DNA from: Tubiluchus corallicola
Taxonomy: Eukaryota > Priapulida > Priapulimorpha > Priapulimorphida > Tubiluchidae
Reading direction: 5' to 3'
DNA: 64,000 nt
NCBI GenBank assembly: GCA_030141605.1
Contig: JAQGDQ010000151.1
Location: 372,001-436,000 of the forward strand
Position 1 is the stretch's first letter; each line of letters opens with the position of its first letter. Under the pieces are notes generated by a model, which saw only the letters and a list, made by a program, of their open reading frames with translations, searched no databases and was not told the DNA's origin. The position numbers were made by a program, and so were the translations under genes. Of the stretch, positions 41,604 through 54,398 are shown piece by piece.

Positions 41604-41623
41604 CAACAACAATAATAATAATA
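41524..41623. repeat. (AAT)n microsatellite
   Basis: About 100 bp of AAT repeats with an internal (CAA)n interruption near 41600-41611. The poly-Tyr ORF over it is an artefact. Confidence 0.95.
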
Positions 41624-44600
41624 GCGTTTTCCTCTGTGCTTATGGCCAACTTGCCTGCAATCATATTTGTAGCAGATGAAAACGTTTAGATTCATTTCGT
41701 CAAAAAAGCGTTCGACCATCCAAAGTTAGATATGGTGTATGGCTGACGAGTTTTAGCTATACGCTGACTTGTTTGCGGATTTAAATACGGGGGAAAAGAA
41801 AAAGAAGCTTTGCGTATTTGCGTGAACACATAAAAAAGTGTGTTTTTATAATGTGTATAGCTCATTCATTTTTGTCAAAGTTTCAACCGTAATACATATC
41901 ACGTAGCTAGTTTAAGTCTGCAAGGCTTTTTATATTTGCAGGTTTTAAACTATATGTATATTACTCCTCACACGAAAGTTAAATCTCCTTGCGATAATAG
42001 CTGTGCGCTGATATTAACAACACAACATAAGCTTTTGTACATTCGCTTGTTTTCACTGATGATAAGTTTAGTAGTTAACGTATTTTAAATGGCTACCGTT
42101 ATTTTTTTATTTTAAACATCACATATTGGCTTGAAACAGGCAGTTTCGTATAGCTGATTCATAAATCCTCCTCAACGCACAATTAACATACCATTAAATT
42201 AAATAGGAAATAATAAATAATTAAACGTGAATTCACAAGATATCCTTAGGAATTAATATTGTACATCGTAGAATACAAAATGCTTTACAATTATAAAAAC
42301 ATTAATGAAATTAGTAAATAAAATAATGCCATAGAAGATTAGTTGTTTCAAGTTCGAAAACACTTGAAGTCACAACCTATAATACTTTTCCTGCATTAGT
42401 TCCGTACATAACTCCTGAACAGATTCGCGCTGCAGTGAAACGTTGGTGCTGTAAATGAAATAGTGTGAGTAGAATAACAGCAAAAAACCTACAAAAGCAA
42501 TAAGGTGTGTTAGTTAATAATTAGAACAATGTCCCGTAGACTGCATTTTAGATAGTACTAAAACCAGTATTTACTTACACATTTAATATGTACCTGCTTG
42601 TGTCTCTCTAAACTTATAGCGTTTTCTTGGAAATAATTAATACTTTCATAAAAAACTTATGATTGTGTTTGAAGCTTATCAGTTTGATCAGCTGCAGAGT
42701 TCAACATTGAAAACAGCCGTAGCACTGCTACACAAGTACTACTTTCAGTTGATAATATACTTTTGGTTGTTTAACTTAATTTTCACTCAATTTAAACTAA
42801 ACGAAAATAAGCAAAAGCAGAGCACTGCAAGCTGCTTTGTCGTATTTTGTTCAGGAAGTATTTCCAGCGCTCAATTTGTTTTCATTGAGATCTCCAATTT
42901 ACGAACTGAATTAGAAGAAGGCTCACTTGGTTTTTCATTATTGATACCAGATTCTTGTAAAACAACAAAGCCACTCAAAATGTTGTTAACATCCGATGTT
43001 CAGCTGATACAAAAATCGCAATGCCATTCATCTACTTTAACTACGTGTAGGCATTAGACAAAATAATGTAGAAAAAGGTAATTTTTTTGCGAAAACTCTA
43101 AACCACAATCTTCTTGGGCAAAAGCAAACGCGTGGCATATACATTTTTTAATGCAAATATCCTCAGACAAGGTCAGTAGCATCAGCGGTAAGGGGTACTG
43201 TAGAAAGATGGAAATACGTGTCTGTCCAGAGAAAGAAAATTGTAGGAACTAATTAGCTAGCGAAAGTAGATCCTGCTAAATTTCTTTTTGAAGCGAGCGA
43301 GGTTGCAGTTAACTGGGAAACAGTCCTACAGATAAAAGGCTGGAAGAAAAAATGGAGGTACTTGCATTTGTTCTTCATCTGCTAGCAGAGTGAAAATGTA
43401 AAAAGCAGCAACCAAACGGGGGGTACGAACAAAATTTTGGCGTTGACAAATCGCAAATTAACTTTGAGTTCTGAGATTGTACACAGTAGCTTACAATAAG
43501 AGCTATTTCACGTAAGTCAGGTGGAAAGGCCTCACGTCCGTCCTTTGAGAAAAGTTCACATCTTTTTATGAACTTAATTATTTTAATTTTGTCAATAAGT
43601 GTAAATCCAAGTACGTGGTTCTACATGTACGTGTGAGAAACTTTTAAACAAATTAGGATTTTTCCAATTTAGAAAAAAATTTGAAAAGAGTCGTTGTGTA
43701 ACAGTACAGTATCATACAACAAAAATGCGGATTTAAATAATCACAAAATTCGTCACTGTGTAATATATTTGACGTTATTAAGGAACAATTGTTATGTAAC
43801 AATTTTTGCGTCATTTTGTAATAATTATTAAAATGCATGATGCAAAATACTAATCTGCTGTAGAGTTTGTGAGCTTTGGTTGGATTCTTGCCAGGGTCAG
43901 GATTGCTCTACCTGGGTCAGTTTCTTTCTGTTCCAGCTCCGATAGTGGTCAGTGTCTGGTCTGTCCGAGGTCTGCTTTGTCTGGGGTCTGGTCTACCTAG
44001 TGCAACGTCCATCGAAGGCAGTTGCAATTTTGCACCGGCATACAACATACGACGGACCGAACCAACCATCTTTCTTGGATTTATAATCTTAACTTGCTAT
44101 GTCTTGTATGAAAAATCATTAATTATGTTTTACTTACTAGATTTTTGCACTAGAAACAAACCGCACAAGTACGTATGATCGACTTCTCTGGCTTATTTAT
44201 ACCAGTTTACTTTACAATAGATAATGTTATGGAATTCTCGCTTTACGAGTAAACCTATAACTTGCCCATTCTTTATAGAATGTGTGTTTTTTGGCGTGTG
44301 ATTAGTTTACGATTAGATTAAGTCTAAGAAAGTGTTAACATGTACGCGGTTCCCTGCGCGGCCTTGCGAGTACACGACACGATTCAGCTGCGCGTTTACA
44401 TTGCTGGAACAGAAATTTTCAATAGCATTTACAATCCGGTCCGACCATAAAGTAGTCCCGATAGTCCGACCATAAATATTTATGGTATAAAAAACGTATA
44501 GCTCAAATAAAAAATCATTGCTAAAACAAACATACAAAGCATTAATACTACGATAAAGTCGTAGAATTCGTAACAAATAGGCCCATGACATTTTGCGATT

Positions 44601-45511
44601 TATGATCGCCTCTTCCCAGTGATGTCACTCACTGTCATGTCACCCTAGCGGTCACCCCCTCTCAAGAGGTTTTTTGGTGTTAGTTTTACACGTCATAATA
44701 GCCACATTAAGAAGCAACATAACAATCAACAAGAGGCCCATAAACATGTTAGCAAAGTATGGCTTAAAAAGAAACATGGCGTGCCGCGTGATTCTTAGCA
44801 GCTGACGTGCACGATGCGGAAACTTTCTCCCGCCTTGTTAGCTCGTCTTCTGGCTGACAGGTTATTGACTGACTAATGACAGCAGTAAATTTTCGCAGGC
44901 AAAACTTGTCAAATGGAATCTAAACAAGCTGGTCGGCACAAGCATGGCATTAGGCTCACCAAGGCACGCAAGACTCAGCACTCATACGTCTCCAACTTTT
45001 TAACATTTTCTTCTTAGAAACAGTAAGTTTTAACTACATGCATTCCTTGGTCTGTTTCAAAGAAAAAAGTAGACAGAACTAGAAGCATCCACGACCCAAG
45101 TTCACTCATTTGTTGGATTACCACTGATCTGGCACGTGACATTGATCTTTGATTTACTGACTTCTATACTAATACTACTTTAGTGCCCATGTATGTCCAG
45201 AAATATCATTCCATCGAGCATGGTTATATGTAATAAGATGTGTGTTCTCAAGACAAGACAGTGGAAAGCCATGAACATCCAACATTTGCAAGATGTCTGC
45301 ACGTCAAGCAAACACGTTTTTGCAGGAGGTTTTCACACAGCTTCAGGCAACTGTGCATGGCTTTACATGGCTTCACACTAGTTCAGTAAAACATAATAAA
45401 AAATAAAAATAAGAGAAAAATCTCAATCGTGTTGTTATGCAATTCACGCCAGTAATTTTGTGTGTTAAAATTAGGAAAGCCTATGTAACCATGGCAAATT
45501 GCAAAGCCATA
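41624..45511. other. intergenic, no supported gene
   Basis: The longest ORF (42659-43057, +, 132 codons) has one hydrophobic stretch but no recognisable domain or splice context. At 43895-44010 short GGTCTG/GGTCAG repeats occur. At 44443-44474 a GTCCGACCATAAA motif is repeated. None is enough for a call. Confidence 0.35.
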
Positions 45512-46066
45512 TTAAAGGAAAGGCCAAGCCTTCTAGGAAATCAGGCTTTTTCAATTTTCGCGAAAAATGTTGGTAACAAAACTGGAATAAGCGCCGCGTG
45601 TTGTTAGTAAAATGAATTTAAAATCGTGATCACTTCGTGCTTGGGCGCTCCCATTTTCAATGCCCATTCTTCTTCTAATGACGTCATTCGTTTTAAAGAA
45701 AAGTAACGCACTGTCGATCTTCGTCAAAAGTATAATAATTTTTTACAAAAAAGTTAGATAGCTAATTTTGTAATATTTTTGCATGAATATTAGGTAAGCT
45801 GCAGAAATTTAAAGTAATTTAAGCAGTGTGCGCTTACGGAAAGCCACGATGCGCTTATGAAAAGTCACGAAGTCTCCCAGTTACGTCATAATTTTCTAGT
45901 GAATGGCGGCGACCACAAGGCTTTGAAAATTTCTACTCGGAGGCAGTATATTTTAGATTTATGCTTTATAGACGTGTTTTGCAAATTTCTTTGTTATATT
46001 TTTCTAAGTTTAAGTGATAACAGTAAAATAAACCAAACGCACGGGGCGACCTGTTCCTTTCTTTAA
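45512..46066. mobile_element. TTAA-flanked MITE candidate
   Basis: About 555 bp bounded by TTAAAGGAAAGGCC on the left and, inverted, TTAAAGAAAGGAAC on the right, so the ends are short imperfect inverted repeats. Both outer ends carry TTAA (45512-45515, 46063-46066), the duplication used by piggyBac-type transposases. Subterminal ACGTCAT motifs occur on both sides. No transposase is encoded. The boundaries are plausible but short inverted repeats can arise by chance. Confidence 0.45.
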
Positions 46067-49000
46067 AACGTGGGTGGTAGGTGTTAATCAATCAAGAAGA
46101 AGACGTAATCGACGACGCCAAGCACCATTTCAATATCACTCGCGTAATTTTTGGTTTGTCAATTGATATCGTTACTAGCATAAGTTAGGACTGCCATAAC
46201 TATACCGAAATGCAATTTACAGCCTAGTTCATGTTCAACTAATAATGCTTAAATGACCGTAGCCAAATTCTTGTAATGATTACATTGTAATCAAATGATG
46301 TCGTTTTGCAACAACACGGTAATAAGGTAAATAAGCTAGTCATTTCAAGACTTGTTTTCACATTTACCCAATATTTATTGGATAATGGCCCAGTCAGCGA
46401 AACATTGTTATGCTTTCATTACGCCACAACAAAATGTCGTTTGCTATCAATAAGATAATGCTTTAACGGCTATGATAATAATTGTAATTTCAAGAAAGTT
46501 GTGCAATCACACAGTCTGTAAATGGCCACAAAGTAACACAGTTAGTTAGGAACTCGAAAAGACATCTTCTGTAAGATACGGAAAAATGAATCTTAGCACG
46601 ATTAAAATTTCAAGAGCATGATTCTGTGTCCATGCCTGCTGTCATGATTCTGATGCATTCCAAAGATTTCATGTCATTTAAAAAACATTATGTTATTATC
46701 TGTAAGATTTATCTGTTAACAAGAAATCTTCATCTAGTGTTGGTTGCTACTTGGTCGTTGCTTAATGGTTCAGTGATAAAATATTTATTCCTGATGTCAA
46801 TTTGACTGGAGGCGCATTACAAATCAAGCTACTTAATCACACTGATCTAAGCTGTACATATGCGTTTGAGAAATGAACAAAAAAGTCCACAGTAGTCATT
46901 GTTTTTTGATATAACAACAGAATATTAAAAATAGATTGTTAAAAATTTAAAAAAATTCTGCACGTTTTTTATAAGAATTTTAATTTCCACAAAGTTTATA
47001 GACATCAGAAGACGAGGTGTAGCTTTGGAAAGCAGATTTCAAGAAACTTTTACGACGGAATAATCTGGAACTATCGTAGTTATAAAATTTGTTTTGAAGA
47101 GAGTTTTGCGTAAATTCTGGTTAAGGTCTAGCTAACACATTCCTAAATTTTTATGTGGTTGGCCCATATACCTATACATATAACCATTTTGCACGGCAAG
47201 TGTAAACGTTGTAAAACCGTTTGCTATGTGAAAAGGTTAATAAATGACTTTTCGAAGTCACAAAATTAGCTAGAATTAAAAAGCCGATTTCTTACGCTTT
47301 TCTTCAAGATTTAAGAAAGCGTTTCCAACCTTAATGTATTAATCGATTATTGATTGTCAATCTGAAATACCTATGAAGCGAATAAAACGTTTCGTTCTTC
47401 GTTCATGTGGATTCTATTAATTTTATAAAAAACATTGTCTAAGCATGTTTGTTTCATTTCATTTCAAGTAACATTTTGAAAATTTCAAGCACGGTTTAGG
47501 CGGCATGGGATGCTACGGGAAAAACGTTACGAAATACTGGTCGGTTTTCTATGATTAATTACATTACATGTTCTTTCCTTAATTACTTAATTTGAATTAA
47601 TATATAGGAACTATACTCTAACCACTCTGTGAATCTTTAATCAAACTACATCAATGCGGCACTGCCGGAGTGTTGTGTCTGTTTTTGGTGCTTAATAAGA
47701 CATGACTTTGCCAGATGATTGTGTTTACGTAGCCCAAAGATTTTCTAGATGCACTGCGATTAAGAAAAACACCATACACGACGAATCCTAAGCGCTTTTA
47801 GCGAGAAAGCAAACTAGGTTCAGCAGGAAGGCTGAACTACATTCAGTAACAAGCAATTTTAGCTTTGTTCACTTTTAAATGCATATTGCTTTCATGGTTT
47901 GAAAATTAGCAACATCAAAACTGTGTTGCTTAAGTCAATCTTGTACAAGAATAACATCTAGCCAAGAAAGTAGATTATGTTCAGCAGTAACTGCAGATAA
48001 CTATATGCTAACAAGAAAACATTATTTTTGTGTCGTTTGTTAATGTTTATTCCTCTGAGAATATTCCTGTAAATCCAATGAAACCCAAGATATTCCTAAT
48101 AACCACTTTTTGGCAAAAGCTAATATCCAGCAGTTCATTTTCAAAAGAAATGTTAAACGGCTTGGCTGATTCCAATGAAACGTTTTAAGACAATAGTCTT
48201 GATAAGAACAAATGTGAAAATAGCAAGGTAGTGTACGGTGTTTCTTATTATTAGCATTTCTAAACATACACAAATACCTTATTCAAGATATAACACATGG
48301 TATACTTTTAATTCGTAACTAAAACATGCAGCCATCCTGTTACTAAACAAGCCCAGCTTTGCTTAACTTCTAGCTAAGCATTTGGTAACCAATTATTGCT
48401 TATCCTCGCTCTTCCAAAGTTACAAATAATTAATAGTGATCTTGTTCGTCGCCTGTGCAAGTTACAGTTTGGGGTTTTAAGTACAGAAATTTATTATTTG
48501 TGCTTGATGTGTACATAAATGCTAGCTAATGTATGTCTGTACAAGTTACTTTGAGTAGTACGTTTAATGTAAACTGCCCACTGGGAATAAAGCTTAAATC
48601 CCGATTAATGGAAATTAACTACAATACAAATGCTGTTTGTTTTATGTATGTTATGTTTTTTGGGCCAGCTGAATTTTAGGCGAAGATAAGCACTTGGAAA
48701 TATATAAATTGGTGCATGGCAAGGTTGAAGCCATACAGTGCTGTAAGTCGTGTAAGATGAGAGTTGAATTACAGTTAGTAGTTAGTAGTATAATGTGTAC
48801 TATTGTAATCATCTGGACAGCTACAGAAAAAATTGTGAATAGTCCACCAGGGCGTACTACGGTACCCTAAAGACCGTCCCATTTCAAAATTACCCAAAGA
48901 TGTTACTTTTGATACGCTGTTTCTGGCCACGTTTTTCCTTTTGTAAGCTTTTACCTGTACAGAGTATACTGCTCTGGGCATTGTCATATAAAATTCCAGT

Positions 49001-51947
49001 ATTAGTGGTCCTGAGAGTGGTGCAATGGCTGAGATGCAGCAGCGCGGGTGATTTTGTGAAGCCAAATTTATGAGAATCGCATTTTATTTTATTAACCATT
49101 ATGGTAACCTAGGCTGGACGGCATTGGATGCTCATAAAAGAGCCAGTAACGATATGGTTGCTAAAGCTAATGTTGTGTGGGGCGGCACTAAAATTCTACC
49201 AAAAAGTCTCCAAGGTTAATTTCGCTCGAATTGCCCGACCGAACCTTTACGCAATTTATGAAGTATATTTATGAATAGTGAAGTACATTTCTCACTCACA
49301 TTTTTTAGCGAACTGGGAGACTAACTTAGTGATCCTCAAATAGGAGGTACTTGATACCCGAGTAGGGGCTGTTTCAGACATAAAGGTAGAAATTTCGGCA
49401 GAGCTAGGGAACGAATTTCAACTCATAATATTAGGGAATAAATTTGTGCAATATGCACAAATTAGCTGCTCTGTAACAATGGGCATTGAATTCAAATGAA
49501 AATTTTGTGTTGCGAGGATTTTGTTATCATCCCTTTTTTCTTTTTGACGGCACTCTAATGAAGCCATTTTGGCCACTTTTTAAGTAAGACCCAAACACGA
49601 GTTTTTAGATTAGCTGACACCAGAAATCGATGACGAATTAAAAAATGAGGGATGGAATTCTGAGGTGACTGGGATTTTGATTACCTCAGCAGTCTAACAT
49701 AAATATGAGGAAGCCGCATACAATGTAGATGTTTTATTAACAAACTTACGCGGTCATGTTTAAAATACTAATTTATGACATAGCAAACACGCGTGTTGAA
49801 GTTAAAAGGGGTTATTTAACCACTTCTAAAGAAGCCATCAAAAGCCATGCAATAAAAACGTCGACCCTAGCAGCTATCAGCCTAAAGGCAAGACGAGCAT
49901 GTGTATACAAACTATTCAGCAGCGGCTGCCAGCTAGACAGGAGCAATACCAGTCCTCCAAACACCGTGCTGTCACTTTCACTACATCAAGTGCCACTCTC
50001 TTCAAAAGATGTTGAAGATCAAATAGGATAGACGCTGCCTAATGGATGCCAAAACGTGGCGGCACAGAAATTACTTTTAAATTTGCATGTTCGAGTCCCA
50101 AAAATAACTGCGGTCGACATGCAGGTTGCGATGATTTTTAAAGGTCAAATAAAGCGTTTTAAAACAGGTGAATGAAACACGAAAACTGCAAAATTAATAT
50201 TGTAGTTTTTCGCTATCCTGAGTCCTATCTACATTCGATTAAGAATATACTGACAGCTATTAAAGCAGCACTGAAACCAAAATATGCATAGGTATCAAAA
50301 TATAATTTAAGAAACTATATTATGAAAACGATGAAAAACTTTGTAGTCTACATGCAAAAACAAGCTGTATTAATATTGCCGTGACATTACTGGTGTGATA
50401 ATCTGTTTGGCCTAAAATGCTGTAAATTTATTTATGTCAGAATGGCCAGATTATCACTAGAACACTAGTACCAATGCTAGTGCTAGTGCTAAAACACCAC
50501 AAATACTTGATGAATCAGCAGGCTTTATTTGATCTAAGGCTGTGGGTCCCTGGCGTGCTTCCTTAACGTGAGAATTTAACACTATCAGAACAGATAGACA
50601 AATAATCAGTTAGCTATGAACTCAATATTATTTAACATAAGCAAAAACGTATTTGAGAAATAAGTAACAAAGATATATTAGAAATTATAGTTTAGCTACT
50701 GTCTTTAATTTTACCCAGGCTTTTTAAATGCACCACAAAACACCATAAACTGTACTTATCGTGAGTCTCTGTGCACACGTTGCCTAGCTAGCTTAACCTC
50801 ATCACTATCGCTGTCGACGGCGGCGTGTACTGGAACAGTCTGACGGCAGGCTTTCCAAGCGGTAACTTCAGGGTCTAACAGCTAGATGATATTGGGCATG
50901 ACATTAACTCCATCAACAGAGGAACGCACGGTACCAAGTCCAGAGTATCTGAAAGCATTGACAGGAAGACTAACCACAAGTTGGTTTTCTGAGTGCTACC
51001 AATAGTTTATTTAAACGACTTGGTCTTCTCCACCATAAACAGCAACTTCCTAAATGACAGACAGCCCAGGATCACAAAAACTAAGTAAAACCATTGCAGA
51101 AGTACTCCGTTTCTGCTGAGGAAATTCCATTAATAAATGCAATATTATCCTTTAAACCAAGAATTGTTAACACTCAAGTAGAGCAACTATATCGCAAAGG
51201 CACATTTTCCACACGCTGCTTTGTGGCCTTTTTCCAGGTAAACCTGTTTGCTCTAAGCTGACTGGCTGCATAATATGTAAAAGGTTGGTTCATCACATAA
51301 ATCTGACCAGTCAAACAGGTCCTAAAGAGTAGCAGCTAAAAATGTCCTTTTTGTCTCCACTCATGATTGGTGGTCAAACTTGCCAAATAAAGAAGCACAC
51401 TTGTCAAGTTCATGTGCCTGGTTTCCTCCTTTAGTAAACAAAGTTGATAGTAGATGGCACTACGCTAGACTGAAGGATAATAATTATATAGCTAACCAAA
51501 ACAAGTATTTCACCTAGTAATACAAAATTAAATTCATTGGCGCTACTCCGCTTAACTTAGCAAACCTAATTGTAGAAATTTTATTCGTACGATAAAATGA
51601 GAGCACTATGGTATAGGGCTGTCACAACTGGTATTTGTATATAATGTAGCATATTTTAGCAATGCACGCGCTAAAAGTGCAAATACAATGCAACTGTATC
51701 AGAATTTTTCTCGCCAAAAATGCGCAGCTTACACCAGAGTACACATCAGAGATGGACAAAAATAATCTTGGAATTCATTAAATAAGGAGGAGTCAATTTA
51801 CTTCTTAAACTGTGACATTATGGAAACCGTAAGACCTGTAAAAGGTCCTCTGTGGCGTTCCGTTAGGCCATGAGAATGAACAATAATGGACTGAGTAATC
51901 AAATCTGCCATTTACAAATAATCTGCTTGCCACAACTTTTTGGATTA
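46067..51947. other. intergenic, no supported gene
   Basis: Nearly 6 kb without a convincing gene. Small items are as follows. There is an inverted repeat GTGATAATCTG...GGCC / GGCC-AGATTATCAC at about 50396-50461. A perfect B-box-like GTTCGAGTCCC lies at 50089-50099 without a clear tRNA fold. A stop-riddled minus-strand frame lies at about 51250-50760. ORFs at 48775-49099 and 49756-50031 show no recognised motif. Confidence 0.35.
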
Positions 51948-52372
<425 letters not shown>

Positions 52373-53358
52373 TATCGGTATTAACAAAACTTCGGCCCCT
52401 GTAGAAAGCAAACAGTGCGACATATTCTTTGTCTAACAGAGTTTATTATTTGTGTGGATAATTACAGAATAATTATATGCAACTATAATTATAAAAGAAG
52501 CGGATACATTTAGTATTATTTGATTACTAAAATAAGAATCACCACTTCTTAAAGGAATTATAAATTGATTATTTCTGCACTTAGGAATCCCTTACCGCAC
52601 TATTTAATAACTAAAACATCCCAATCCATCTATATAAACATAATAAGTATCTTCATAAAGTGGTTTGTCTGGCTTTTTTTTAATTTCTTTCATTTTGTTT
52701 GCGTGAATTAAGAACACAACTTTTGTATTCTTAAGTGGACTTCTTTGGTAATTATTCTTCCTTTAATGTTTCAATTAACCACCGCGTGACGAATATTAAG
52801 CGGCGGCATTAATTATTACTTGAATTACAAACATCTAATAAAAACGCGTTTCGTCGTGAATAAAGTAGATGCATCTGTGCTGTAGTGGATTAAATCGCTG
52901 TCAAAATGCGTCCTTGTGCTTAATGAAGTTATAAAGCTTTATTAGCAATAAACAACCGAGTTTCTTAAAGCCGGTCACAACTAAATATTCGTTTTCAAAA
53001 TCTCGCACACATGGCCGTGTAGGCCCTACTAGTCGGCTTACTGCGTACGTTCAACGATCCTTTCCGGAATTTAAAGCCACACTACACCCTCACTCTAATA
53101 TAAGCTTTTACAACTTAAAGTCCTACTCTCATTACGAATATTCAAATTATTTTTTAAGAAATTCATTGTCAAACTTGTTTCTTTTGATTTTTTATCACGT
53201 CATTGTTATTTGTTAGCGGTATTAAATGTGAAGAACCGTCATTTTTCGTTACGCGAGACGAATGACGTAACGAATACAGTAACGAGGTCACCAAAGATCC
53301 GTAAACATCGGTAACCAAAGACTCTTTCTGCACTACGTACGCCATCATTCTCTTAAAC

Positions 53359-53398
53359 ATGACGATCTTTGCACGCGTTCCAGATTCGCTAGAAAAAG
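53359..53398 (+). CDS. possible first coding exon of an unknown gene
   Basis: An ATG opens 13 codons (MTIFARVPDSLEK) and runs into a strong donor G/GTAAGT at 53399. CRE-like TGACGTAAC lies about 90 bp upstream (near 53264). No second exon in a compatible phase was found on + in the window. It could be chance. Confidence 0.2.
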
Positions 53399-53636
53399 GT
53401 AAGTTATTTAATTTATAAGACGTTTTTGTTTAATAACAACTATGAATTCTTTGTGTAATCATAACAATGAGTTTAAAAAATTCAGTGTCTGTTGGGATTA
53501 TGTTGATCTTTAATAAAGGATAACTGCATAAGTGAACTGAAGACACATTAAATTTTAATCAAACACGGATGTCATATGAAATTTTAAAATTAGTTTGTGG
53601 GGTTGAGTGACTGAGAGATTACCTAGGTAGGATGCA

Positions 53637-54079
53637 AAACAAAAAGAGAAATAAAGATAACGTCCGACGGAGAGAGTGGAAGTGACTGGAAAGTGGGAGA
53701 TAAGCGGAAGGAAAAACGCAAAAAATTAAATGAGAAACGGAAACGAAGTTAAAGCATAGACAAGAAGGAACAAGAGAAAGAAAAAGAGAAAGCGTGAGAA
53801 AAGTAAGTAAAGAAAACAAAGGCATGGGCAAGAGGAGACAAATAAAAAGAGATAGAGGGGAAAAGGGTGGGAGTGAGAGGAAAAAGAAAGAACGAGAAAG
53901 AGCTAGAAAGAAAAATGGAGACAGGAGTACAGAGCAGATGCAACAAGAGAGAAAAAGAGATGTGTGAGACACGTAGGAAGAGTGGACAAAAAAGAGAGAA
54001 AAGGGAGACAGAGGTAGAAAGGGGGCGGAAAGAAAGTGAGAGAGCAAGAGAGAGAGAGAAAGACGGGGAGAGAGAGGGA
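53637..54079. repeat. purine-rich (GA) low-complexity tract
   Basis: About 440 bp of G/A-rich sequence on + with GAGA and AAAGAGA units. It ends in (GA)n and (TA)n. The Ser/Leu/Phe-rich minus-strand ORFs here are artefacts. Confidence 0.85.
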
Positions 54080-54398
54080 CATATATATATATTATTAAAA
54101 ATCTTTTTTGAAAATGATACAATAAGCACTCTTTTTGCAGGGCACGTAAGTACAAAAATGTTAAATAAATCTTTACTTTATGTACATTAAATAAATTTTT
54201 ACATTAAATTCTTCACAGTTAAAATTTCTTACTAAACAAGCTAACAATACTGCATTACGATTTATTAATTCTAATTACATATCTAATACTTGCGTATAAT
54301 GTTTGTACTGTATATACAAATAGTATATGTTGTAGCTTCTACATACATAAATAAACTTACGTTAATGTCACTCGTATATAAACAGTATGCCTGTATAA

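Noticed and set aside
41507-41719. Poly-Tyr ORF
   Set aside because: Caused by the (AAT)n microsatellite.
42659-43057. 132-codon ORF as a membrane protein gene
   Set aside because: There is one hydrophobic stretch but no family motif, no splice context and no neighbours supporting it. It is probably chance.
50040-50110. tRNA gene at the GTTCGAGTCCC B-box
   Set aside because: No matching acceptor stem, D-arm or anticodon arm could be folded by eye. Only the B-box is convincing.
53619-54190. Ser/Leu/Phe and Arg/Glu rich ORFs
   Set aside because: A GA-rich tract is open in several frames. There is no domain.
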